NCBI GenBank assembly: GCA_024275555.1
Contig: JAJRYW010000441.1
Span: 1-5,025, forward strand
Origin: Calditrichota bacterium
Lineage (GTDB): Bacteria > Calditrichota > Calditrichia > RBG-13-44-9 > J075
DNA: 5,025 nt
Reading direction: 5' to 3'
Part shown: one piece after another, positions 1 to 4,659 of the stretch
Layout: the number at the start of each line of letters is the position of its first letter
Numbering within the stretch: position 1 is the first letter of the stretch
Notes under the pieces: model-generated
What the model saw: the letters and a program-made list of their open reading frames with translations, nothing else
Database searches by the model: none
Told to the model about the DNA's origin: nothing
Made by a program: the position numbers and the translations under genes

Positions 1-84
1 TTATATACACAGATAAATACAAGCAAGAACATAATCTGTTGTTCCTCTATATTTTGTTTTAAGCCGTTCCGAAAAAGACAAGGT

Positions 85-119
85 TATGATCTATGTTTTG
101 ATGAACCGGATAAAATCTC
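85..119 (+). repeat. Dispersed repeat copy, core GATGAACCGGATAA
   Basis: This segment aligns without gaps to 4321-4355, matching at 28 of 35 positions by hand count, including an identical TTTTGAT block and an identical AACCGGATAA block. Both copies lie in non-coding DNA about 4.2 kb apart in the same orientation. The core resembles the reverse complement of the 9-bp ATCCTG-type units found nearby, so this may be a diverged member of one repeat family. Function unknown. Confidence 0.6.
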
Positions 120-122
120 ATC

Positions 123-176
123 TTTATCCTGTTTATCCTGTTTATCCTGTTTATCCTGTTTATCCTGTCTATCCTG
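123..176 (+). repeat. 9-bp minisatellite, unit TTTATCCTG
   Basis: There are five perfect consecutive copies of TTTATCCTG (123-167), then one variant TCTATCCTG (168-176) and a partial unit. The array runs into CCTGTCTAAAATTA (173-186). Almost the same right flank follows the short 9-bp array at 4609-4635, so the two loci share a common element rather than just a simple repeat. With a period of three codons, the array creates a spurious open frame on the minus strand. Copy number is likely variable between strains, which is an inference from the near-identity of the units. Confidence 0.9.
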
Positions 177-313
177 TCTAAAATTAAAGCTGAATAATTA
201 CTATTCTGAATTAATGTTGCTTTTGATATCTTTCCCCGATTTTCCCGCTTTTCTCTCACAATCGGGATGAAGGGAGGATTTGGTAGAGCGGCCTTTGGGT
301 TTTTTAAATAATT

Positions 314-350
314 TTCAGCGTTTCTCTGTTTTCTTCAGCGTTTCTCAGCG
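314..350 (+). repeat. Imperfect 20-bp-period direct repeat (TTCAGCGTTTCTC)
   Basis: The 13-mer TTCAGCGTTTCTC occurs at 314-326 and again at 334-346, followed at once by a third CAGCG (346-350). It lies in AT-rich non-coding DNA downstream of the lipid-synthase gene. No coding or clear hairpin explanation is visible. It looks like a degenerate dispersed intergenic repeat. Confidence 0.55.
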
Positions 351-424
351 TCAAATTTTCAACTCGTGATTCGCATTGTTCATCGATGTAAATTCGTGAC
401 TTTTAGATAAGGCCCGGTAGAGAC

Positions 425-1189
425 TTACGCTTTGTGATGAATTGCTTCGGCAAACTCTTTTAACCGGGACAGGTTTTCTCCTTCCTCGAAGAAATTTCCC
501 ACCACCACAAAATGGGCCCCGGCCAGGGCTTTCCGGGCGGCTTCTTCCGGGGTGCGAATTCCGCCGCCGACGAAGATCAAAATATCCAGGTGTTCACGGA
601 GCAGGCGGATCATCGCTTCCGGCACGGTCTGCACCGCGCCGCTGCCGGCTTCCAGGTAGATCGATTTCATCCCTAAAAATTGGGCCGCCAAACCATGAGC
701 CAGGGCAATGGAAGGCTTTTCCCGGGGAATCGGAAGCGAATTGCTGGAATATTGCACGCTGGTCAGTTGCCCGGATTCCACCAGCATATAGCCGCAAGAG
801 ATCGCTTCCAGGTTCAGTTTCCAGATTAACGGCGCCGCAGTTACCTGGCTGCCGATCAGATGTTCCGGGTTGCGCCCGCTGATTAAGCTGAGGAACAAAA
901 TTGCATCCGCGTGGGCAGAAATTTGCCGGGTGCTGCCCGGGAAGATGATCGCCGGAATATCCCCGGCAAACCGCTTTACCTCGGAAATATAACGGTTGAA
1001 ATTTTCTTCGATCAAATAACTGCCGCCGATGAAGAAGGCGTCCACCCCGGCGTCCGCAGCCGTCTCAATTTGCTTGCCGATTTGCCGGTAGGGCAGCTTG
1101 TCCGGATCGATGAGCATCACAAAGCCGCTGCCGCGTTTCCCGGTAATCTCTAACAATTTTTGATAGGTCGAATGTTCCGGCATAGACAT
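425..1189 (-). CDS. Geranylgeranylglyceryl / heptaprenylglyceryl phosphate synthase family protein (GGGPS, PcrB-like)
   Basis: The family joins sn-glycerol-1-phosphate to a polyprenyl diphosphate, giving the first ether bond of archaeal-type lipids. The 254-residue TIM-barrel protein is normal in length for the family and shows its signatures. These are the N-terminal phosphate/Mg-site motif LIDPDK (26-31), FIGGSYL (53-59), FPGS (83-86), SLISGRNPEHLIG (101-113), YLEAGSGA (178-185), VGGGIRTPEEA (207-217) and VVVGN (228-232). The YLEAGSGA and GGGIRTP pair bind the glycerol phosphate in characterised members. The sequence looks like the bacterial branch of group II enzymes (Bacteroidetes and relatives) rather than short Bacillus PcrB; this is from memory, not a tree. 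Prenyl chain length cannot be told. The start is ATG at 1189, with a second ATG two codons later; only a weak GAG precedes it. A hairpin terminator lies 43 bp upstream. Confidence 0.93.
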   Translation of the reverse strand: MSMPEHSTYQKLLEITGKRGSGFVMLIDPDKLPYRQIGKQIETAADAGVDAFFIGGSYLIEENFNRYISEVKRFAGDIPAIIFPGSTRQISAHADAILFLSLISGRNPEHLIGSQVTAAPLIWKLNLEAISCGYMLVESGQLTSVQYSSNSLPIPREKPSIALAHGLAAQFLGMKSIYLEAGSGAVQTVPEAMIRLLREHLDILIFVGGGIRTPEEAARKALAGAHFVVVGNFFEEGENLSRLKEFAEAIHHKA

Positions 1190-1231
1190 TCTCGTTGCAT
1201 TGCAGATTTGTATGGTTGAGAAGATAATAGA

Positions 1232-1254
1232 AAAACCCCGTCAGACGGGGTTTT
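1232..1254 (-). terminator. Strong, probably bidirectional intrinsic terminator
   Basis: AAAACCCCGT (1232-1241) pairs perfectly with ACGGGGTTTT (1245-1254) around a 3-nt loop. On the minus strand the stem ends in a U-run (TTTTTC), and on the plus strand it ends in TTTTCTT. It starts 28 bp after the stop of the 1283-1984 gene, so it should end that transcript. Its far edge is only about 43 bp before the start codon of the next minus-strand gene (1189), leaving little space for an independent promoter. Confidence 0.88.
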
Positions 1255-1282
1255 CTTAATGGCAACAGATCGGCTCCCGGAA

Positions 1283-1984
1283 TTAAAATTCGTTTTCGAA
1301 AGAAAACAAACCGAATCCGGTATCCCGGGAAGCCCGGATGCGTTTCTTGAAACTGTCCCGGTTTTGCACCTCGGCAAACCATTTTGCCCGGAGAAACTGG
1401 TTGCGCTCATACCATTCATATTGAATCGCCCCGCGCCATTGGTGCCGAATTTCCCGGGCAATCTGAACCGCTAAACGCGTGGTGTTGGCAAAGATGTAGA
1501 AAATATCGTTTTTCTCCACCATATCGATAATGTTCTCAAACGGCTGACGATCTTCCAACTGGCTTTCCACTTGCCTGGCCAGGCTCATCAGTTCATCCTT
1601 TTTCTCACCAAGGTTTTTGTCATAGACTTCAATAATACCCACGAAAGTATCCAAATCTTTACTTAAGCATTTGTTGCAGTAGGCTAATTCGGTGCGCACG
1701 GTGTAAATATCGGTAACCGTGTCGCGAATCCACTTGTTCTTGAAGTAAATCTTGTGGCAGCGGGGGCACGAATAAATGAGTTGGGCTTTCAGAAGCAGCG
1801 ATACGTCGCTGGCCGAAGGAGTGATTTCCTCCCCGTTTTGTAATTTGGCCTCGATCTCCTCAACCTCTTCGACGTTCTCTTCCTCGATGCTTTCAAGTTC
1901 GCTTTCAGGTTTAAATATTTTCGGATCATCAATTTCCAGATGCTCAAGGTCTTTATCGAAAATTTTTTCTTGTTTCTTTGCCAT
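1283..1984 (-). CDS. Zinc-ribbon protein, BCAM0308/NMD3-like family (function unknown)
   Basis: The 233-residue soluble protein has three parts. Residues 1-60 are highly charged and mostly acidic, low in complexity and probably disordered. Two CxxC pairs follow, CPRC (73-76) and CNKC (103-106), about 26 residues apart, forming a likely zinc ribbon. The C-terminal half has an alpha/beta pattern: a helix around LMSLARQVESQLED (131-144), then FENIIDM (149-155), FYIFANTTRLAVQIAREI (162-179) and LRAKW (198-202). Two cysteine pairs followed by this order of segments match my memory of bacterial BCAM0308-family proteins, which resemble part of archaeal/eukaryal NMD3, a 60S ribosome export factor. 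A role in RNA or ribosome handling would be inference only. GGGAG lies 6 nt before the ATG, which supports the start. A promoter candidate lies upstream and a strong terminator downstream, so it is probably monocistronic. Confidence 0.75.
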   Translation of the reverse strand: MAKKQEKIFDKDLEHLEIDDPKIFKPESELESIEEENVEEVEEIEAKLQNGEEITPSASDVSLLLKAQLIYSCPRCHKIYFKNKWIRDTVTDIYTVRTELAYCNKCLSKDLDTFVGIIEVYDKNLGEKKDELMSLARQVESQLEDRQPFENIIDMVEKNDIFYIFANTTRLAVQIAREIRHQWRGAIQYEWYERNQFLRAKWFAEVQNRDSFKKRIRASRDTGFGLFSFENEF

Positions 1985-2020
1985 GGAAAACTCCCTAATC
2001 TTGTAGTTTTAAAGCACTAA

Positions 2021-2049
2021 ATTTAAAAGCAAACTACCTGATATTTCAA
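2021..2049 (-). promoter_or_regulatory. Candidate sigma70-type promoter for the zinc-ribbon gene
   Basis: On the minus strand, TTGAAA (2044-2049, 5 of 6 to consensus) is followed after exactly 17 bp by TTAAAT (2021-2026, 4 of 6). Transcription would begin near 2014, giving a leader of about 30 nt that includes the GGGAG ribosome site. It lies in the divergent gap between this gene and trmH. If the organism uses Bacteroidetes-style promoters, this match would carry less weight. No equally good plus-strand promoter for trmH was found. Confidence 0.4.
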
Positions 2050-2130
2050 GCTATTTCTTTTTAGAATTCATTTTAGGTAAATACACCAATAAGTTCAGCG
2101 CCAGGTTTACTCAGTAGAATCGGACCAAAA

Positions 2131-2712
2131 ATGCCTACCGAGCGTCGGATTAAGAAAATGAAGCGGGTATTGGAGAATCGCCAGGCCGACTTGACGGTGG
2201 TCTGCGAAAATATTCATGATCCCCACAATGTCTCCGCCATCTTGCGCAGTTGCGACGCTGTTGGCGTGGAAAAGGTGCATCTCTTCTACACCTATGAGGA
2301 CTTTCCCAAAATCGGCAAAAAATCTTCCGCCTCGGCCAAAAAGTGGATCGAGATCGATTCCCACCGGGATATCGACGAGCTGTATCAATCCTTAAAAAAA
2401 CAGGGGATGACCATTTACACCACCCACCTGGGCAATCAGTCCGTATCGATCTATGAAGTGGATTGGTGCAAGCCTGCCGCGATTGTGGTCGGGAATGAAC
2501 ATTCCGGTGTTTCGGAAGAAATGCTGAAGATCAGCGATCAAAACATCCACATCCCTATGTTCGGGATGATTCAAAGCCTCAATGTTTCGGTCGCTGCGGC
2601 AGTAATTTTGTACGAAGCCTGCCGGCAGCGGCAGCACAAAAAATTCTATCCCTACCCGTTCATCGATCCGGAAAAATATCTCCGAAAACTGGATGAGTGG
2701 AAACAGAAGTGA
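2131..2712 (+). CDS. trmH: tRNA (guanosine(18)-2'-O)-methyltransferase TrmH (SpoU/SPOUT family)
   Basis: The enzyme methylates the 2'-OH of G18 in the tRNA D-loop using S-adenosylmethionine and acts in the cytoplasm as a dimer. All three SpoU motifs are present. Motif 1 is HNVSAILRSCDAVGV (32-46), with the conserved Asn33 and catalytic-type Arg39. Motif 2 is IVVGNEHSGVSEEML (118-132), with Glu123. Motif 3 is IPMFGMIQSLNVSVAAAVIL (141-160), with Ser149 and Asn151; its end forms the trefoil-knot SAM site. TDLTVV-type N-terminal and YEACRQRQ (161-168) segments are also typical of TrmH rather than TrmL or RlmB. At 193 residues it is close to the short Thermus form. ATG 2131 is the only possible start, because an in-frame TAG lies at 2074-2076 with no other initiator between. 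The ribosome site is weak (GGACC). It is transcribed towards the BMC operon. Confidence 0.95.
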   Translation: MPTERRIKKMKRVLENRQADLTVVCENIHDPHNVSAILRSCDAVGVEKVHLFYTYEDFPKIGKKSSASAKKWIEIDSHRDIDELYQSLKKQGMTIYTTHLGNQSVSIYEVDWCKPAAIVVGNEHSGVSEEMLKISDQNIHIPMFGMIQSLNVSVAAAVILYEACRQRQHKKFYPYPFIDPEKYLRKLDEWKQK

Positions 2713-2726
2713 AACTTCGTTTTTTT
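2706..2726 (+). terminator. Weak intrinsic terminator after trmH
   Basis: A 5-bp stem, GAAGT (2706-2710) with ACTTC (2714-2718) around a 3-nt loop, is followed by G and seven Ts (2720-2726). It overlaps the trmH stop codon. A second run of eight Ts lies at 2742-2750 without a good stem. The short stem makes this a modest call, although the position directly at the end of the gene supports it. Confidence 0.45.
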
Positions 2727-2881
2727 ACTCATTGAAACGCTATTTTTTTTATAGCTCTGTTCTTCCTCTGTTGCTGTGCAAACTGTCTTGATTTGGCCTT
2801 TGGCAACGAAAGCGGAGCTTTAAAGGAAAACGGCGTTCCAAGCCGGAGCTTGGAACGAGTGGGGGCGCGTACCAACGGAGG
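2713..2881. other. Convergent intergenic region between trmH and the BMC operon
   Basis: No gene is seen. Its left part is T-rich and holds the trmH terminator candidate. Its right part is GC-rich and holds the paired palindromes at 2809-2857. Both flanking transcription units end here. Confidence 0.7.
2809..2857. repeat. REP-like double palindrome; possible terminator of the BMC operon
   Basis: There are two adjacent hairpins. The first is AAAGC-GGA-GCTTT (2809-2821). The second is a perfect 10-bp stem, CGTTCCAAGC (2834-2843) with GCTTGGAACG (2848-2857), around the tetraloop CGGA. Both contain CGGAGCTT (2813-2820 and 2844-2851), so they look like related units. Motifs of this kind (GTTCCAAGC...GCTTGGAAC) recur between genes in many bacterial genomes, and a REP-like dispersed element is my reading. 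On the minus strand the larger stem is followed by GCCGTTTTCC, so it could also stop the BMC transcript, though the U-run is poor. Confidence 0.65.
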
Positions 2882-3151
2882 CTATCCGATGGCCGTTTGG
2901 TCAACAATTGCGACCACAATGGAACGGAGCGGGGCCTCGCTATCCTGTATAATCTGCCGTGCGGAATTGCCTTCATCGATCACCAGCACGGTCTCGTCCT
3001 CCCCGGCGCCGACGGAGTCAACAGCGATCAAATAACTGCCGGTGGGGGTTTGTTCGGGAGAAAGCCGCTCGATGATCAGCAAACGTTTGTGGTCATAAAA
3101 GGGATGGTTGATGGTCGAGTAAATTTGGCCGCACACTTTGCCTAAGATCAT
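2882..3151 (-). CDS. BMC-P vertex protein, EutN/CcmL family (second copy)
   Basis: Proteins of this family form pentamers that cap the vertices of the icosahedral microcompartment shell. The 89-residue length is typical. The fold signature is clear: MILGKVCGQIYST at the N-terminus, the core LIAVDSVGAGEDETVLVI (41-58), GNSARQI (61-67), and the closing VVAIVDQ (79-85). This is nearer the standard EutN/CcmL pattern than the neighbouring copy, with the usual V-D-x-V-G-A-G turn and the SAR motif. Its ATG overlaps the stop codon of the upstream vertex gene as ATGA (3148-3151), and a GGGAGGAG ribosome site sits just before it, so translation is probably coupled. It is the last gene of the operon; the palindromes at 2809-2857 follow its stop. 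Confidence 0.93.
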   Translation of the reverse strand: MILGKVCGQIYSTINHPFYDHKRLLIIERLSPEQTPTGSYLIAVDSVGAGEDETVLVIDEGNSARQIIQDSEAPLRSIVVAIVDQTAIG

Positions 3152-3426
3152 GACTCCTCCCGCAGGTTTACCCCGTCCACGATACCGATGACGGTATGAT
3201 CCACCGGCACAAACCAGGGGTCTAAGGCCAGCGCTGCTTCCCGGCCGCCTTCGTAGTAGATCAAATCGCCGTAGCCGGCCTGACGGGTGGCGTCTGCCGC
3301 GACAATGGCGGTACCCCGCGGGCGCCGATGTTTATCCAGCGGCTGAACCAGCAACAGCGGCACGCCCTCCAGCCCCTCGTAGACCAGTGCGGGCGTCACG
3401 GTACCGATGATCTTACCCAGTAACAT
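3148..3426 (-). CDS. BMC-P vertex protein, EutN/CcmL family (first, divergent copy)
   Basis: This 92-residue protein has the pentamer-family outline: MLLGKIIGTVTPAL at the N-terminus, LLLVQPLD (24-31), TAIVAADATRQAGYGDLIYY (39-58), GREAALAL (61-68) and VDHTVIGIVD (75-84). It differs strongly from the 2882-3151 copy: VAADATRQAGYGD replaces VDSVGAGED, and there is no SAR motif. The two are therefore probably separate subtypes, not a recent duplication. The start overlaps the end of the BMC-T gene by 14 nt, and GGAG stands 6 nt before the ATG. Two vertex subtypes in one locus are known in other BMC systems; whether they form separate pentamers here cannot be read from the sequence. Confidence 0.92.
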   Translation of the reverse strand: MLLGKIIGTVTPALVYEGLEGVPLLLVQPLDKHRRPRGTAIVAADATRQAGYGDLIYYEGGREAALALDPWFVPVDHTVIGIVDGVNLREES

Positions 3427-4033
3427 CTTTTTCTCCGTCGCTTAGATTGAGTTCACCGGATTCACCAAAGCGCATGGGGCCGGAAAGCTGGCTGAACAAC
3501 TCCTCGTTGAAGCGGGGGATGATGCAGGTAACGGCGACGCCCTGCCGCAACTCGATTTTCTGACAGGCAAGATGGACAGCCGCCTCAACATCTTCGACCT
3601 TCCCGTTGAAGATGGTGTAGCCCTTGCCGTGGTAATTTTCGCCCATGCGGATTTCCAGAATCTCCACCTCGGCCCCCTTGATAGCCGCATCGGCGGCGAG
3701 AATATTGGTTGCCAGGGTGGGCGTCTCCAGAACTCCCACGGCCGCTTCCGCAGCGGAAACGCGTTCGCCCAGCAGGGCCGCGTAGACCCGGGGATGCACA
3801 TCCGGCAAGTAGAGCGAATCCAGGCAGTCGGTTCCGCTGATCCGCAGGCCCTCCTGGTAGGCTTCATCCACAGAAGCCACGCTGCCGCCCACCAGGATGA
3901 TAAATTTTCCCTTGCTGACCGTTCCCCATTTCAGCAAGGCAATCGGCGACTTTTTCACCATCGCATCGGCGGTTTTCAGGCCGGCGGCGATATTGGAAAT
4001 CTCAATGACAGCAATTGCCGGGTATGTTTTCAT
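3413..4033 (-). CDS. Tandem-domain BMC shell protein (BMC-T, PduT-like)
   Basis: BMC-T proteins form pseudohexameric trimers that tile shell facets and often carry a central pore. The 206 residues contain two BMC domains: the first about 5-90 (AIAVIEISNIAAGLKTADAM ... GGSVASVDEAYQEG) and the second about 97-176 (AAVGVLETPTLATNILAADA ... GKVEDVEAAV). Layout and the end motif CIIPRFNEEL (170-179) match PduT-type proteins. The first-domain pore loop reads TVSKGK (38-43), where PduT has TICPGK with the cysteine that holds a [4Fe-4S] cluster; here that position is serine, so cluster binding is not expected. The C-terminus is some 20 residues longer than in PduT and is hydrophilic. ATG 4033 is the first possible start, since an in-frame TAG lies 15 nt before it. 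The ribosome site is weak. The gene overlaps the next shell gene by 14 nt. Confidence 0.93.
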   Translation of the reverse strand: MKTYPAIAVIEISNIAAGLKTADAMVKKSPIALLKWGTVSKGKFIILVGGSVASVDEAYQEGLRISGTDCLDSLYLPDVHPRVYAALLGERVSAAEAAVGVLETPTLATNILAADAAIKGAEVEILEIRMGENYHGKGYTIFNGKVEDVEAAVHLACQKIELRQGVAVTCIIPRFNEELFSQLSGPMRFGESGELNLSDGEKDVTG

Positions 4034-4074
4034 CGTCGTTTGAACCTAACTATTCAGGTCTATCATATTTTTGA

Positions 4075-4120
4075 CGGGATGAACAGGATTAACCGCCCCG
4101 GCTGGCTGGGGCTGTTCATC
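4075..4120. repeat. Inverted repeat with GC core, overlapping two 9-bp units
   Basis: GATGAACAG (4078-4086) and CTGTTCATC (4112-4120) are perfect 9-bp inverted arms. Inside them, CCCC (4096-4099) and GGGG (4108-4111) form a further stem around GGCTGGCT. On the minus strand the left part reads TTAATCCTG-TTCATCCCG (4092-4075), two units of the 9-bp repeat family. It lies about 45 bp upstream of the BMC-T start codon, in its probable leader or promoter region. Confidence 0.7.
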
Positions 4121-4174
4121 AAATTTTATTCTTAAGTTTATTTTGTTTCCAATAATTGTGGCAATTCCCGCACT

Positions 4175-4296
4175 TTTTTTTATCTCAACTTTTCGCTCAG
4201 AGATTTCATAAACTGACTCTAAAACTCTAATTCCACCTGGTTATACACTCGATATGCACATCCGATAATCTTTTCTGTTGCTTCCTTGTATTTCAT
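4175..4296 (-). pseudogene. Remnant of a GxxExxY-family gene
   Basis: From ATG 4296 the minus strand reads MKYKEATEKIIGCAYRVYNQ and then stops at 4219-4221. The opening is the typical N-terminus of GxxExxY proteins, which are small proteins of about 125 residues with uncertain function and a suggested nuclease-like fold. Restoring one T in the TTTT run at about 4222-4225 puts the next codons in frame and gives LESVYE (ending at 4205), the second half of the family's naming motif at the expected distance; the motif Gly position now reads Glu. The following SERKVEIKK (to 4175) resembles the family's C-terminal end, so an internal deletion is possible, but this is less sure. A good ribosome site (GGGAGGGAG) remains 6 nt upstream, inside the 14-bp palindrome 4305-4318. 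The gene is clearly not functional. Confidence 0.72.
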
Positions 4297-4304
4297 AATC
4301 TGCT

Positions 4305-4318
4305 CCCTCCCGGGAGGG
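4305..4318. repeat. 14-bp perfect palindrome CCCTCCCGGGAGGG
   Basis: The sequence equals its own reverse complement over 14 bp. On the minus strand its GGGAGGGAG end forms the ribosome-binding site of the GxxExxY remnant. With no loop it is a weak hairpin candidate and may simply be chance enrichment. Confidence 0.5.
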
Positions 4319-4320
4319 GA

Positions 4321-4355
4321 TATGATGATTATTTTGATTAACCGGATAATGTCTC
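4321..4355 (+). repeat. Second copy of the dispersed 35-bp repeat
   Basis: This copy matches 85-119 at 28 of 35 positions without gaps, in the same orientation. It sits directly upstream of the GxxExxY remnant when read on the minus strand. Confidence 0.6.
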
Positions 4356-4608
4356 TAACCTGATTAATTCATAAATTACTCACCCCGGCTGGCCGGTGCT
4401 AAGGCGCAAAGAAACAACATATTAGAAAAAAATCTGCAAAAAATTTTATTTAGTTCTTGAATCTCTGTTCTAACATATTTCTGAACTTCGCTTTTTTCAA
4501 TACTTTGCGGCTTTTTCCAACGGAACCGCTTCGCGGGCGTCTTGGCGTGATGAATTATTCAGGCTAAATCCTTTTGGTATTATTGGCATTTCCTGGTGCG
4601 ATTAGAGG

Positions 4609-4646
4609 TTAATCTTGTTCATCCTGTAAATCCTGTCCAAAAATTA
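4609..4646 (+). repeat. Short 9-bp unit array with conserved right flank
   Basis: Three units in tandem, TTAATCTTG, TTCATCCTG and TAAATCCTG (4609-4635), lead into CCTGTCCAAAAATTA (4632-4646). The first two units match the reverse complement of 4074-4092 at 17 of 19 positions. The flank matches that of the minisatellite at 173-186. The array begins 14 bp beyond the stop codon of the aldehyde dehydrogenase gene. Confidence 0.7.
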
Positions 4647-4659
4647 CTTTCAAGGTTGA

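Larger units (their letters stand above)
1..424. other. Non-coding, repeat-bearing intergenic region
   Basis: No supportable gene lies here. A 66-codon open frame on the minus strand (59-259) is produced by the 9-bp repeat, which reads Arg-Ile-Asn over and over in that frame; it shows no family resemblance and no convincing ribosome site. The stretch is AT-rich and carries three kinds of repeat, listed separately: a dispersed element at 85-119, a 9-bp tandem array at 123-176, and a 13-bp direct repeat at 314-346. It lies downstream of the 425-1189 gene, but no clear intrinsic terminator for that gene is visible. Confidence 0.7.
4034..4659. other. Repeat-rich AT-rich insert inside the BMC operon
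   Basis: No intact gene is seen in these 626 bp, although the genes on both sides belong to one microcompartment locus. The stretch holds a GxxExxY gene remnant (4175-4296), an inverted repeat with a GC core (4078-4120), a dispersed repeat copy (4321-4355), a second CCCCGGCTGGC motif (4383-4393), and 9-bp units at both ends in opposite orientation (4075-4092 and 4609-4635). Around 4503-4550 a CTTTGCGG...GCGTCTTGGCGTGA-like stretch resembles degenerate intergenic repeats. A TATGAT box (4058-4063, minus) lies before the BMC-T gene but has no good -35 partner. Confidence 0.7.

Noticed and set aside
123..176. Short tandem units as a CRISPR array
   Set aside because: Units are 9 bp and directly adjacent, with no spacers.
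59..259. 66-codon open frame on the minus strand with an Arg-Ile-Asn repeat
   Set aside because: The repeat peptide is just the translation of the 9-bp minisatellite, whose period is three codons. No family resemblance, and the flanks are non-coding repeats.
2115..2120. TAGAAT as a -10 box for trmH
   Set aside because: No -35-like hexamer at suitable spacing, and it would leave almost no leader.
4034..4050. GGTTCAAAC on the minus strand resembling a tRNA T-loop
   Set aside because: No pairing T-stem, anticodon arm or acceptor stem can be built around it.
3572..4135. 187-codon plus-strand open frame
   Set aside because: It is antisense to the clearly recognised BMC-T gene and has no family features; a shadow of GC-rich coding DNA.
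4401..4513. Possible inverted repeat pair (AAGGCGCAAAGAA at 4401-4413 and CTTTGCGGCTTTT near 4503)
   Set aside because: The match is short and imperfect, and no duplication or enclosed gene supports an element.
4526..4536. Small hairpin CCGC-TTC-GCGG as terminator of the aldehyde dehydrogenase gene
   Set aside because: The stem is only 4 bp and no U-run follows on the minus strand.
4502..4591. 29-codon minus-strand open frame starting at ATG 4591 with AGGA just before it
   Set aside because: It overlaps a degenerate intergenic repeat (CTTTGCGG...GCGTCTTGGCGTGA), the ribosome site is too close to the ATG, and the peptide matches nothing I recognise.
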